Part shown: positions 32,109 through 41,158 of the stretch, in pieces
Numbering within the stretch: the stretch's first letter is position 1
Layout: each line of letters begins with the position of its first letter
Source of the DNA: Neoroseomonas eburnea
Lineage (GTDB): Bacteria > Pseudomonadota > Alphaproteobacteria > Acetobacterales > Acetobacteraceae
Assembly: GCF_018129005.1 (NCBI RefSeq)
Contig: NZ_JAAEDL010000012.1
Location: 97,992 to 161,991, forward strand
DNA: 64,000 nt
Direction: 5' to 3'
The notes under the pieces: model-generated
Told to the model about the DNA's origin: nothing
The model's database searches: none
What the model saw: only the letters and a program-made list of their open reading frames with translations
Program-made: the position numbers and the translations under genes

Positions 32109-32585
32109 TCACGGCTCCTCCTCCTCGGAGGATGGCCGCCCGTAGCGGTCCAGCAGCGCGACGACCTCCTCGGCGGAGGCGGCGGAGCGCAGGCGCCGCA
32201 GCGCCTGCGGTTCCCGCAGCGCCCGGCATGTTTCCGAAAGGGCCGGCAGGAAGCCCTCTGGCTCGGCCTCCGGCCACAGCACGAGGATGGCAAGATCGAC
32301 CGGCTCCTCGTCGCGCGCCTCGTAGTCGATCGGCCGGCGCAGCCGGGCGAAGAGCATCACCGGCGGCGGATCCCCGGCGAGCCGGGCATGGGGCAGCGCG
32401 ACGCCCCTGCCGAGGGCGGTCGAGCCGAGCGCCTCGCGATCCTGCAGGGCGCCGAGGATCTCCTCCTCCGGCCGCTCCAGGCGTCGGGCGGCCTCGGCCG
32501 CAAGCTGCTGCAGAAGGTTGCGCTTGCTGCTCGCGCTCAGGTCGAGGACGACATCGGCGGCGGTGATGCGGTCCGAGATGCCCAT
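32109..32585 (-). CDS. PTS EIIA domain protein, nitrogen-PTS/fructose type
   Basis: This 158-residue single-domain EIIA protein of the fructose/mannitol family contains the phosphorylation site in STALGRGVALPHARL, with the active His at residue 66. It has no membrane EIIB/EIIC partner, which is the layout of EIIA-Ntr (PtsN), a regulator that is phosphorylated through the PTS-Ntr chain. EIIA-Ntr is known to control K+ transport and other processes in proteobacteria. Here the gene lies 21 bases upstream of mrpA on the same strand, which suggests that it regulates, or is co-expressed with, the cation antiporter. The C terminus ends in a short acidic tail (SSEEEEP). Confidence 0.85.
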   Translation of the reverse strand: MGISDRITAADVVLDLSASSKRNLLQQLAAEAARRLERPEEEILGALQDREALGSTALGRGVALPHARLAGDPPPVMLFARLRRPIDYEARDEEPVDLAILVLWPEAEPEGFLPALSETCRALREPQALRRLRSAASAEEVVALLDRYGRPSSEEEEP

Positions 32586-32994
32586 ACCTTCCCTCCATGG
32601 GGCGCGCGGCCGTGATCCGGCAACGGCACCCCTGCAATCGGTCTCCGGTGGGCCGGAGCAGGCACGCGAGCGACAAGGACGGTTCTCCCCTTTCCCTTGG
32701 GTGGGAAGCCGCGTGCCTCACTGTCCCTCTGCGTTGCGCCTACCAACTGCATTACGTTCTTGCAATCCGGGGCGGCGAGATGGCGCCGGATGTGACGCCC
32801 CGGCTCCACGGCGTGACGAAGGGTAGCGTGGCAGTCGCGACCGCCCGGCGCCCGCCTTGGCGCCCTTCGGCGGCACGCCGTCGATGAGCGAAGACGTGCG
32901 CTGGCGATCAAGAAGGGGTCCGCATCGCCGGTCGGCGCCGCTCCGTGCCGATCGCCGCGCGCGCGATGGTCGCGCAGCAACCTTCCGGCGTTCA
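32586..32994. other. intergenic region upstream of ptsN-mrp operon
   Basis: This 409-base gap lies between the stop of the leftward methyltransferase gene and the start of the leftward ptsN-like gene. It must contain the promoter for the ptsN-mrp operon. A slightly AT-richer stretch near 32740-32770 is the only visible candidate, with a weak minus-strand TTGCAA. No coding sequence, RNA gene or clear terminator was recognised. Confidence 0.45.
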
Positions 32995-33756
32995 TCAGGC
33001 TGGCAGAGATGGGACGTCGCCGCTCCGTCCCTCGACCGATCGCGCTCCAACGGGTTTGGCGGCACGGAAGGCGAGGAAGGCGGCGCCGAGGGTGGTGACG
33101 CGGGATATTCGGCTGTCGAAGCGGGCCATGAGCCTGGCCACCGAACCAAGCCGGGGGAAGTAGATCGCGCCGCGTACAGGCCCAGGCTGCAGACCCGCCT
33201 CATGCGCCAGGGCATGCAACTCCCGGCCGGTCCGGAAGTGCCCCTTGCGCCAGAGCGGCGAGCCGAGCCAGGCGCGGATCCGCCGCATGGCCGCCCAGGA
33301 GCTCCATTTTCCGAGTTCGCCGATTACCAAGGCGCCGCCTGGGCGCAGCACGCGCGCCACCTCCCGGAAGACGGGGGCCGCGTCGGCGACGAAGCAGAGG
33401 ATGGTGACCGCGACCACGATGTCGAAATGGCCAGTCGGAAAGGGCAGCGCCTCGGCACCCGCGGGGCGAAAATCGACGGGGACGCCCTCGCTTTCCGCCC
33501 GCCGTCCTGCGTCCTCGATCATCGCCGGGGAGGCGTCGATGCCGGTGACGTCGGCGCCGCGCCGGGCAAGCTCGATCGCGAAGTCGCCGTCGCCGCAGCC
33601 GAGGTCGAGGATGCGGCGGCCGCGCACATCGCCGAGCAGCTCGAGAATCAGCCGCCGCTCGAGCCGCTCGGCGATCGTGCCCAGATCCGAGGCCCGCCAA
33701 CGCGCATAGTCGGGCGGGCCGAGCCCCGGAAGGTCGCGGCCAGGTTCAGCCTCCAC
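32995..33756 (-). CDS. class I SAM-dependent methyltransferase
   Basis: This 253-residue protein has the methyltransferase motif I RILDLGCGDGDFAIELA, followed by VTGIDASPAMIEDA (motif with the acidic residue binding the SAM ribose), and FDIVVAVTILCFV and VLRPGGALVIGELG. This is the Methyltransf_11 type, which often modifies small molecules, quinones or lipids. The start codon is GTG. It begins 28 bases after cydX on the same strand, so it is probably the last gene of the cytochrome bd operon. Whether it acts on a quinone, on a heme-related compound or on something unrelated is unknown. Confidence 0.88.
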   Translation of the reverse strand: MEAEPGRDLPGLGPPDYARWRASDLGTIAERLERRLILELLGDVRGRRILDLGCGDGDFAIELARRGADVTGIDASPAMIEDAGRRAESEGVPVDFRPAGAEALPFPTGHFDIVVAVTILCFVADAAPVFREVARVLRPGGALVIGELGKWSSWAAMRRIRAWLGSPLWRKGHFRTGRELHALAHEAGLQPGPVRGAIYFPRLGSVARLMARFDSRISRVTTLGAAFLAFRAAKPVGARSVEGRSGDVPSLPA

Positions 33757-33784
33757 GGCCGATGCCCCTGCCCGCCGGCGCGAC

Positions 33785-33904
33785 TCAGCGGCGCGCGCCG
33801 CCGGCGCGTTCCGCGTCGTCCTCGCGCATCTCGAACCACATCGCGTTCAGCACCGCGAAGGCGGCGGCGAGCGGCAGGCCGAGCAGCCAGGCGAAGTACC
33901 ACAT
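33785..33904 (-). CDS. cydX: cytochrome bd small subunit CydX
   Basis: This 39-residue single-helix protein begins MWYFAWLLGLPLAAAFAVLN and continues AMWFEMREDD, which is the CydX consensus (one transmembrane helix followed by an acidic stretch). CydX stabilises the hemes of cytochrome bd oxidase. The ATG lies 20 bases after the cydB stop. The gene is short enough to be missed by automated callers, but sequence and position make it secure. Confidence 0.92.
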   Translation of the reverse strand: MWYFAWLLGLPLAAAFAVLNAMWFEMREDDAERAGGARR

Positions 33905-33924
33905 CGTGTCGTCTCCTCTCGTGC

Positions 33925-35079
33925 TCAGTAGAAGTGGCCGGCCTCGTTGCGGACCTCCGCCTCCTGCACCTTGCCCCACAGGACGCGGTACACGAAGGCG
34001 GTGTAGGCCAGCACGATCGGCAGGAAGATCAGCGTCACGGCCAGCATGATGAACAGCGTCTGGTGGGAGGAGGAACTGTCCCACACCGTCAGGCTGGAGC
34101 GCGGGTCGATGGAGGAAGGCAGGATGAAGGGGAACATCGCCACCCCCACCGTCGCGATCACGCCGAGCACGGACAGGCCGGAGGCGATGAGCGGCAGCCC
34201 CTCCCACCGCGCCTTCATGCCGAGGAAGGCGACCAGCGCGCCGGCGAAGCCCATCGCCGGCGCCACCAGCAGCCAGGGCCGCGCGGCGTAGTTCGTGAAC
34301 CAGGCCATGCCGTCCCGCACCACCTCCTTGTGCAGCGGGTTGGACGGGCCGTCGGGGATGATCGGGCTGGTGATGCGGAAGCCGTCGAGGAACAGCCAGA
34401 GCGACAGCCCGCCCAGCGCGAACAGCGCGATGGTCGCGAGCGCCGCCAGCGCGCCATAGGCCCGCGCCCGCTCCGCCACCGCGCCGGATGCCTTGAGCGA
34501 GAGCCAGGCCCCCCCGTGCATCACCAGCATGGAGACAGACAGCAGCCCGCACAGCAGGGCGAAGGGGTTGAGCAGGCCGAAGAAGGACCCCTCGTAGAAG
34601 GCGCGCAGGTCGTCGTCGAAGCGGAAGGGCACGCCCTCCAGCACGTTGCCCACCGCGACGCCGAAGATCAGCGCCGGCACGAAGCCGCCGATGAACAGCG
34701 CCCAGTCCCAGGCGGCGCGCCAGCGCGCATCGTCCCGCTTGCTGCGGTACTTGAAGGCGACGGGACGCAGGATCAGCGCCGCCAGCACCACGAACATGGC
34801 GAGGTAGAAGCCGGAGAAGGAGACCGCATAGAGCGGCGGCCAGGCGGCGAAGATCGCGCCGCCGCCCAGGATGAACCACACCTGGTTGCCCTCCCAGACC
34901 GGCCCGATCGTGTTGATGGCGACGCGCCGCTCGACATCCGTCTTCGCGACGAAGGGCAGCAGCGCGCCGACCCCCATGTCGAAGCCGTCCGTCGCGGCGA
35001 AGGCGATCAGCAGCACGCCGAGCAGCACCCACCAGATGAGCCGCAGCGTGCCGTAGTCGATCAGTTCGTGCAGGATCAT
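33925..35079 (-). CDS. cydB: cytochrome bd ubiquinol oxidase subunit II
   Basis: This 384-residue membrane protein is CydB. It starts [21 protein letters not shown] and shows [35 protein letters not shown] and [19 protein letters not shown], all typical. The C-terminal half includes [11 protein letters not shown]. With CydA it forms the quinol oxidase that reduces oxygen to water without proton pumping. I placed the start 5 bases after the cydA stop, since upstream in-frame sequence belongs to cydA in another frame. Confidence 0.96.
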   Translation of the reverse strand: MILHELIDYGTLRLIWWVLLGVLLIAFAATDGFDMGVGALLPFVAKTDVERRVAINTIGPVWEGNQVWFILGGGAIFAAWPPLYAVSFSGFYLAMFVVLAALILRPVAFKYRSKRDDARWRAAWDWALFIGGFVPALIFGVAVGNVLEGVPFRFDDDLRAFYEGSFFGLLNPFALLCGLLSVSMLVMHGGAWLSLKASGAVAERARAYGALAALATIALFALGGLSLWLFLDGFRITSPIIPDGPSNPLHKEVVRDGMAWFTNYAARPWLLVAPAMGFAGALVAFLGMKARWEGLPLIASGLSVLGVIATVGVAMFPFILPSSIDPRSSLTVWDSSSSHQTLFIMLAVTLIFLPIVLAYTAFVYRVLWGKVQEAEVRNEAGHFY

Positions 35080-35084
35080 GGCCG

Positions 35085-36674
35085 TCACTCCGCCGGCAGG
35101 GGGGCGGCGCGCGGCGCCGCGGCGGTGAGCGGGGCGGGCAGCCCGTGGTCGGGCTCCGGTCCCTTGCGGATGGCGCGGATCATCAGCCCCATCTCGATGA
35201 TGAAGAGCACGCTGTAGAGCGTCACGAAGCCCGCGAGGGTCAGCAGGATCTCGGTGATGCCGAGGCTGGAGACGGCGATCGCGGTCGGCAGCACGCCCTC
35301 GATGATCCAGGGCTGGCGGCCGAACTCGGCGACGAACCAGCCGAGCTCCGCGGCGATCCAGGGCAGCGGGATGGACAGCACCGCCACCCACAGCAGCCAG
35401 CGCCGGCGGTCCAGCGCCTGCCGCGCCGACAGCCAGAAGAACAGGCCGAGCAGCAGGATGAAGTAGAAGCCGAGGCCGACCATGATGCGGAAGGACCAGA
35501 ACAGCGGCGCCACCTGCGGCACCGTGCTCCAGGCGGCGGCCTCGATCTGCTCCGCCGTCGCCTGCCGCGGATCGGCGACATGACGGCCGAGCAGATACGC
35601 ATAGCCGAGGTTTCGGCCATTCGCCTCGAAGGCCTCGCGCACCGCCGGGCTGACGCGGTCGAGGCCACGCGCGGCGCGGATCTGCTGCAGGGCGTCGTAG
35701 GCGATGATGCCGCTGCGGATGCGCTCCTGCGCATGGCCCACCAGCTCGCGGATGCCCGGCACCTGGGTGTCGAGCGAACGCGTCGCGATCAGCCCCAGCG
35801 CCGCCGGGATCTGCAGCACGTGATGCGTCTCGCGCGCCTGCTGGTCGGGGAAGCCGATCAGGGTGAAGGGCGCGGGGGCGGGCTCGGTTTCCCACATGCC
35901 CTCGATCGCCGCGAGCTTCATGCGCTGGTGCTCGGTGGCGAGGTAGCCGCTCTCGTCGCCCAGCACGACGACCGAAAGCGAGGAGAGCAGCCCGAAGGAC
36001 GCCGCCACCGCCATGGAGCGCTTGGCGAGCGCGACATGGCGCCCCTTCAGCACGTACCAGGCCGAGACGCCGAGCACGAAGATCGCCGCCGTGACGTAGC
36101 CGGCGGAGACGGTGTGCACGAACTTCGCCTGCGCGACCGGGTTGAACACCACCTCGTAGAAGTCGGTGATCTCCATCCGCATGGTCGCCGGGTTGAAGGC
36201 GGCGCCGACCGGATTCTGCATCCAGCCATTGGCGATCAGGATCCACAGCGCCGAGAAGTTGGAGCCCGCCGCGACCGCCCAGGTGGCCGCGAGGTGCCCG
36301 AGCTTCGACATCCGGTCCCAGCCGAAGAAGAACAGGCCGACGAAGGTGGCCTCCAGGAAGAAGGCCATCAGCCCTTCGATCGCCAGCGGCGCGCCGAAGA
36401 TGTCGCCGACATAGTGGCTGTAGTAGCTCCAGTTCATGCCGAACTGGAACTCCATGGTGATGCCGGTGGCCACGCCGAGCACGAAGTTGATGCCGAACAG
36501 CGTGCCCCAGAACTTCGTCATCTGCCGCCAGACGGGACGGTCGGTCATCACATAGACCGTCTCCATGATGGCGAGGATGATGGACAGGCCGAGCGTCAGC
36601 GGCACGAACAGGAAGTGGTACATGGCCGTCATCGCGAATTGCAGGCGAGACAGCGAAACGACGTCGAGCTCCAT
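35085..36674 (-). CDS. cydA: cytochrome bd ubiquinol oxidase subunit I
   Basis: This 529-residue protein is CydA, the heme-bearing subunit. The N-terminal part [20 protein letters not shown] contains the heme b595 axial His region (H20). [19 protein letters not shown] and [14 protein letters not shown] follow. The Q-loop region and the conserved [14 protein letters not shown] (GWxxxExGRQPW) are present. Length is close to the long Q-loop type of E. coli. The ribosome-binding site GAGGAA precedes the ATG. It is cotranscribed with cydB, cydX and probably cydDC upstream; an 84-base gap separates it from cydC. Confidence 0.96.
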   Translation of the reverse strand: MELDVVSLSRLQFAMTAMYHFLFVPLTLGLSIILAIMETVYVMTDRPVWRQMTKFWGTLFGINFVLGVATGITMEFQFGMNWSYYSHYVGDIFGAPLAIEGLMAFFLEATFVGLFFFGWDRMSKLGHLAATWAVAAGSNFSALWILIANGWMQNPVGAAFNPATMRMEITDFYEVVFNPVAQAKFVHTVSAGYVTAAIFVLGVSAWYVLKGRHVALAKRSMAVAASFGLLSSLSVVVLGDESGYLATEHQRMKLAAIEGMWETEPAPAPFTLIGFPDQQARETHHVLQIPAALGLIATRSLDTQVPGIRELVGHAQERIRSGIIAYDALQQIRAARGLDRVSPAVREAFEANGRNLGYAYLLGRHVADPRQATAEQIEAAAWSTVPQVAPLFWSFRIMVGLGFYFILLLGLFFWLSARQALDRRRWLLWVAVLSIPLPWIAAELGWFVAEFGRQPWIIEGVLPTAIAVSSLGITEILLTLAGFVTLYSVLFIIEMGLMIRAIRKGPEPDHGLPAPLTAAAPRAAPLPAE

Positions 36675-36758
36675 GCGGTTCCTCGCCGGTTGAAAGCCGG
36701 CTCCCCAGCGGAGGTTCAGGCGGAGCAGGATGGCACCGACTGACGCATCCGTGCCCGC

Positions 36759-38447
36759 TCAGTCCGGCCGGAGCGTTTCGAGGGCGATCTTGAAGCCGCC
36801 CTCGCCACGGCGCCAGTCAGCGATCAGCCGACCCCGGTCGAATTGCAGAAGGCGGTCGGCGATCATTGCCTCGCGCCTAAGATGCGTGATTGCTAATATA
36901 CATATCCCGGGCCCGGCGTCCATGACCCAGCTCAAGACGCGGCCGGCGTGCTCCGCATCCAGCCCTTCGGTCGGCTCGTCGAGCAGCCAGAGCGGCGCCC
37001 GCCGCAGGATCATCCGCGCGAGACCCAGTCTGCGTCGCTGCCCCGATGACAGGCCCTCGCCACCCTCGCCGAGAGGCGTATCGAGGCCGCGCGGCAGGGC
37101 GCGCACATGCCCGGCGAGCTGCACCGCCTCCAGCGCCTGCCAGAGCCGTGCGTCGTCGGCGCCCGGATCGGCCAGCAGCAGGTTGCCGCGCACCGAATCG
37201 TGAAAGAGATCCACGCGCTGGCTCAGCACCGCCGAGCGCAACGCCGCGACCTGCCCGGCCTGCGGCGCGACTTCGCCGGTGAGCAGGCCGAGCAGGGTGG
37301 ACTTGCCTGCGCCGCTCGCGCCGATCACCGCGACGCGTTCGCCGCGCGCCACCGACAGGTCGAGCCCGTCGAACAACGGGCCCGGCGCACCCGGATGGGC
37401 GAAGCCGACGCCACGCAGGGACAGCGCCAGCCCCGGCTCCGGCGCGGCGATCGCGGGCACGGCCGGGGGGGCTTCCAGCGCGGGGGAGAGGCGCGCCGCG
37501 GCGCGGGCGCTGCGGCCCAGTTCGATCGCGCCGCGCCGCAGCGCCGCGAAGGGCTCGAGCGCCGCGAGCGCCACCAGCATGACCAGCGCCGCCTGCGGGG
37601 CGGAGATCGCGTCCTGCCCCGCAAGCCCAGCCGCGGCGAGCGCGGCCCCCGCCAGCAGCAGTGCCGAGGCCGCGCCGAAGCCGAAGCCGGCCGCGGTCTC
37701 CATCCGATGCAGCGCGTCCTCCGCCTCGGCGAGCCGCGCCTCGGCCGCCATCACCGCCTCGGCCTGGGCGCCGAGCCGGCCCGCCAACAGCAGCGCCACC
37801 TGGCCGCCGACGAGGTCCACGCCGCGGGCGCGCAACGCCTCCAGCGCCGCGGCCCGGCGGCGGGCGGCCCGCTCCGCGGCGCGCGCGAGCCACAGCGGCA
37901 GGCCAAGGCCCACGATGATCAGCGCGCCAGCGAGCCCCGCCCCGAGCCGGACATCCAGCAACGCCAACCCCGCCCCGGCGGCGAGCGCGGTGGCCAGCGC
38001 CGCGACGCCCGGCAGCAGCAGGCGGAGATAGACCGAATCCAGCGCATCCACGTCGCTGGTCAGGCGGAACAGCAGCCGCGCCGGCCGCGCTGCCAGCGTC
38101 CGCGCCGTCTCCGGTGCGGTGTAACCGCGGAACAGCCTTTCCCGCAGCGCGGCGAGCAGGCCGAGGGTGGCGTCGTGCGCCACCACGCGCTCGCCATAGC
38201 GCGCCGCGGTGCGTGCCAGCGCCAGGAAACGGATGCCGGCGGAGGGCTGGAACACGTCGAAGGCCAGGGCGCCGGCGGCGGTCAGCCCGGCGAGCGCGGT
38301 CGCCGTGATGAACCACCCGGACAGCCCGAGCAGCGCCACGCCGGCGAGCACGGTGAGCGCCGCGAAACCGGCACCGGCGAGCAGCGCGCCGCGCCGTTCG
38401 GCGAGGAACAGGCGCAGCACAAGCCCAAGTGGCGCCCAGCGCCTCAT
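36759..38447 (-). CDS. cydC: thiol reductant ABC exporter subunit CydC
   Basis: This 562-residue half-transporter combines a six-helix ABC membrane domain (start [20 protein letters not shown]) with an ATPase domain. The ATPase shows the Walker [17 protein letters not shown], the signature [14 protein letters not shown], Walker [13 protein letters not shown] and the H-loop His in AITHLRR. CydDC exports cysteine and glutathione to the periplasm, which is needed for cytochrome bd assembly. Its ATG overlaps the cydD stop by four bases. The stretch 36876-36905, coding [10 protein letters not shown], uses rare AT-rich codons (ATA, TGT, ATA, TTA, CTT, AGG), unlike the rest of the gene. Confidence 0.93.
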   Translation of the reverse strand: MRRWAPLGLVLRLFLAERRGALLAGAGFAALTVLAGVALLGLSGWFITATALAGLTAAGALAFDVFQPSAGIRFLALARTAARYGERVVAHDATLGLLAALRERLFRGYTAPETARTLAARPARLLFRLTSDVDALDSVYLRLLLPGVAALATALAAGAGLALLDVRLGAGLAGALIIVGLGLPLWLARAAERAARRRAAALEALRARGVDLVGGQVALLLAGRLGAQAEAVMAAEARLAEAEDALHRMETAAGFGFGAASALLLAGAALAAAGLAGQDAISAPQAALVMLVALAALEPFAALRRGAIELGRSARAAARLSPALEAPPAVPAIAAPEPGLALSLRGVGFAHPGAPGPLFDGLDLSVARGERVAVIGASGAGKSTLLGLLTGEVAPQAGQVAALRSAVLSQRVDLFHDSVRGNLLLADPGADDARLWQALEAVQLAGHVRALPRGLDTPLGEGGEGLSSGQRRRLGLARMILRRAPLWLLDEPTEGLDAEHAGRVLSWVMDAGPGICILAITHLRREAMIADRLLQFDRGRLIADWRRGEGGFKIALETLRPD

Positions 38448-40195
38448 GGCAGGCGCACCACGCGGTCCATGCGCGCGGCCAGCACCGGGTCATGGGTGGC
38501 GAGCACGAGGGTGCGCCCCTTCGCCGCCTGCAGCAGGGCTTCCGTGGCGTCCGCCGCGGTCGCGCGGTCCAGGTGCGCGGTCGGCTCGTCGGCCAGGATC
38601 AGGCTGGCGCCGGCTCCTGCGATCGCGCGGGCGAGGCCGAGGCGCAGGGCCTCCCCGCCCGACAGGCCGGCACCGCCCTCGCCGATCGGGCGATCGGGCG
38701 GCAGGCCGGGCAGCAGCGCGGCGCGCGCCGCCTCCGTCCCGGCCCCGGCGCGGCCGAGGGCGATATTGGCGCGCAGGCTGCCGGCGAAGAGGTGGGGCCG
38801 CTGCCCCAGCCAGGCGATGCGCGCCCGCAGCGCGGCGGCGGTGCCGGGCGCCATCGCCTGCCCGCCGATGGCGATGCGGCCGGCCTCGGGCAGTGCGAGC
38901 CCGGCGAGCAGGGCGAGCAGCGTGGATTTTCCGCCGCCGGATTCGGCGAACAGCGCGACGTGCTCGCCGGGCGCGACCGTCAGGCTGAAGCCATTGAAGA
39001 CCGCCGTCGCGGTGCCGGGGTAGCGGAAGACGAGGTCATCCACCTCCAGACCCGGCGGCGGCGGATGTTCGCCCAGCGGCGGCACGGCAGCGACGGGCGC
39101 GAGGGACCGCGCGCCGTCCGGCACCGCGGCCCGTTCCGGAATGGCGGGCATCGAGCAGCCGGCGCAGCCGAGTTGCGCGGACAGCCCCGCGTCCAGCGCA
39201 TCGGGCAACACCACGGCGGGCGGCGCCGCCAGCCCGGCCAGGGCACCGAGCGCGGCTTCCCCCGCCGCGCGGTCGTGCCAGGCGGCGGCGAGGTCGCGCA
39301 GCGGTTCGAAGAAGGCGGGTGCCAGCAGCAGCACGAACAGCGCCGGGCCGAGGCCGAGCGTGCCGCCCCAGGCCCCGAAGGGCAGCGCGCCGAGTAGGTG
39401 GAAGCCGACATAGACCGCGACCATCGCGACGCCCAGCGCGGCAAACAGTTCCAGCACCGCCGAGGAGAGGAAGGCGATGCGCAGCACCGCCATGCTGCGA
39501 TGGCGCAGGCCCTCGGCGGCGGCGCGCAGCCTGGCGGCGGTGGCATCGACCGCATCGAAGGCGCGGATGGTCGAAAGGCCGCGCAGCCGGTCGAGCAGCA
39601 GCGCGTTCATGCCGCCGATCTCGAGCATCTGCGCCTCGCTCGCCTCCTGCGCGCGCAGGCCGATCAGGGCCATGAAGATCGGGATGAGCGGCGCGGCGAA
39701 CAGCAGCACCAGCGCCGCCGCCCAGGATTGCGTCAGCACCGCGAGCAGCAGCACGGGCGGCACGATGGCGGTGCGCAGCCGCGCGGTGCGGAAGCGCAGC
39801 AGGTAGGGCAGCACCGCCTCGGCCTGTTCGGCGAGGGCCGCCGCCGCCGCGCCGGAGGACGGCCGCCCGGCATCGAGCGGCGAGCGCGCGGCGAGCACGG
39901 CCACGGCCTCGGCGCGCAGGCGCGTCAGCGCGCCACGCGCGGCGCGGAAGGCGATCCGCGCGCCGAGCGCATCGAGCCCCGCCCGCGCGAGGCCGAGCAG
40001 CAGGATCGCGCCGGCGGGCAGCAGCGCATCGCCCACCCCGCCGCCGGCCGCGAGCGACCCGACGATGCCGGCGAGCAGCGCCGCCTGCGGCAGCCACAGA
40101 AGGGCGGCGGCCGACTGGATCAGTCCGGCGTGGCGAAGCGGGGCGGCTGCATCCCGGAGGGCGACATGCGGCTTGGGAAGCGGCGTCCTCGGCAT
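38444..40195 (-). CDS. cydD: thiol reductant ABC exporter subunit CydD
   Basis: This 583-residue ABC half-transporter is the CydD partner. The membrane domain spans about residues 20-320. The ATPase domain has Walker A LFAESGGGKSTLLALLAG, signature LSGGEALRLGLARAI and Walker B SLILADEPTAHLD. The annotation as CydD rests on the order cydD-cydC-cydA-cydB-cydX and on family resemblance. I chose the ATG at 40195, followed by the helix-forming LRHAGLIQSAAALLWLP, as upstream in-frame sequence is arginine-rich and non-coding in character. It heads the leftward cyd operon. Confidence 0.92.
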   Translation of the reverse strand: MPRTPLPKPHVALRDAAAPLRHAGLIQSAAALLWLPQAALLAGIVGSLAAGGGVGDALLPAGAILLLGLARAGLDALGARIAFRAARGALTRLRAEAVAVLAARSPLDAGRPSSGAAAAALAEQAEAVLPYLLRFRTARLRTAIVPPVLLLAVLTQSWAAALVLLFAAPLIPIFMALIGLRAQEASEAQMLEIGGMNALLLDRLRGLSTIRAFDAVDATAARLRAAAEGLRHRSMAVLRIAFLSSAVLELFAALGVAMVAVYVGFHLLGALPFGAWGGTLGLGPALFVLLLAPAFFEPLRDLAAAWHDRAAGEAALGALAGLAAPPAVVLPDALDAGLSAQLGCAGCSMPAIPERAAVPDGARSLAPVAAVPPLGEHPPPPGLEVDDLVFRYPGTATAVFNGFSLTVAPGEHVALFAESGGGKSTLLALLAGLALPEAGRIAIGGQAMAPGTAAALRARIAWLGQRPHLFAGSLRANIALGRAGAGTEAARAALLPGLPPDRPIGEGGAGLSGGEALRLGLARAIAGAGASLILADEPTAHLDRATAADATEALLQAAKGRTLVLATHDPVLAARMDRVVRLP

Positions 40196-40509
40196 CGGCG
40201 GGTGTGTAGCGCCCCCTCCAGTCGCGGCATAGGCGTAGGCAGACCGGGCGTGGCGCCACCCGCGACAGCCTGGACCCCGTTGCTTCCGGCGGGGCGGCGC
40301 CGCATCGCGCTTCGTTCGCGTCGACACGGGGCGCGAACCTCCGTTGGCTTGCCCCCGCCGCCCGCGGCGACGTGCTGCGAATGGGAGGGCCGGATGCGCC
40401 TGCGCCGCCGCGACGCCGCGCATGTTGCACGTTGCGCTGTCCCTGCTGGCGAAGCCGGACATCCTTCGCGATCATTCGGAACTGTCATGCCTGCGAGAGG
40501 AGCCGCGCC
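40196..40509. promoter_or_regulatory. divergent control region cydD / FMN reductase
   Basis: This 314-base region separates the leftward cyd operon from the rightward FMN reductase gene and should contain both promoters. GC-rich inverted repeats are present, but no match that I could defend as a -35/-10 pair, or as an Fnr or ArcA-like box, was found. The plus-strand gene has a GAGAGGAG ribosome-binding site at its end. Confidence 0.45.
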
Positions 40510-41067
40510 ATGAAGATGATCGGGTTGTCGGGAAGCCTGCGAGGAGCCTCGCTGAACACCGCCCTGCTGCGCGCCGCCGCGCGGTCGATGCCGGATGGCG
40601 CAACGCTCGAAGTCGAGACGATCCACGGCATCCCGCTCTACGATGGCGATCTCGAGGCTGCCGAGGGCATTCCCGCCAGGGTCGCAGAGCTTAAGGAGCG
40701 GATCGCCGCGGCCGATGCCCTGCTGCTGGTGACGCCCGAGTACAACAACTCGATCCCTGGGGCGTTCAAGAACGCCATCGACTGGCTGTCGCGCCCGCCG
40801 GCGGATATCCGGCGGGTCTTCGGCGCCAGGCCCGTGGCGCTGATCGGCGCCTCGCCGGGCGGCTTCGGGACCATCCTCGCGCAGAACGCCTGGCTGCCCG
40901 TGCTGCGGACGCTCGGCATGGATCTGTGGGCGGGCGGCAGGCTGATGCTGTCCCGCGCGCAGGGAGTCTTCGGCGCGGACGGCGCGCTCACCGACGCCAC
41001 CGCCGAGAAGCAGCTCCGTGCCTTCCTGCAGGGCTTTGTCGCCTTCGTGGCGTCCCGGCCGCGCTGA
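40510..41067 (+). CDS. NADPH-dependent FMN reductase (flavodoxin fold)
   Basis: This 185-residue protein has the FMN_red signature: GLSGSLRGASLNTALLRAA binds the FMN phosphate, and LLVTPEYNNSIPGAFKNAIDWL is the conserved isoalloxazine-side segment, followed by GASPGGFGT. Members (ChrR, YieF, SsuE relatives) reduce quinones, chromate or free flavin with NAD(P)H. The ATG follows GAGAGGAG with suitable spacing. The gene stands alone between the divergent cyd operon and a convergent hydrolase gene. A quinone-reducing, antioxidant role is plausible, but the substrate is not determined. Confidence 0.9.
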   Translation: MKMIGLSGSLRGASLNTALLRAAARSMPDGATLEVETIHGIPLYDGDLEAAEGIPARVAELKERIAAADALLLVTPEYNNSIPGAFKNAIDWLSRPPADIRRVFGARPVALIGASPGGFGTILAQNAWLPVLRTLGMDLWAGGRLMLSRAQGVFGADGALTDATAEKQLRAFLQGFVAFVASRPR

Positions 41068-41158
41068 TCACGGGCGCGGCGGAGCTGACGGGCCGGGCGA
41101 GGTTGCGGCGCGGCGCGCGCCACCGACGGAACCGGCCGCGGCAGGCCCCCGCGCGCGC

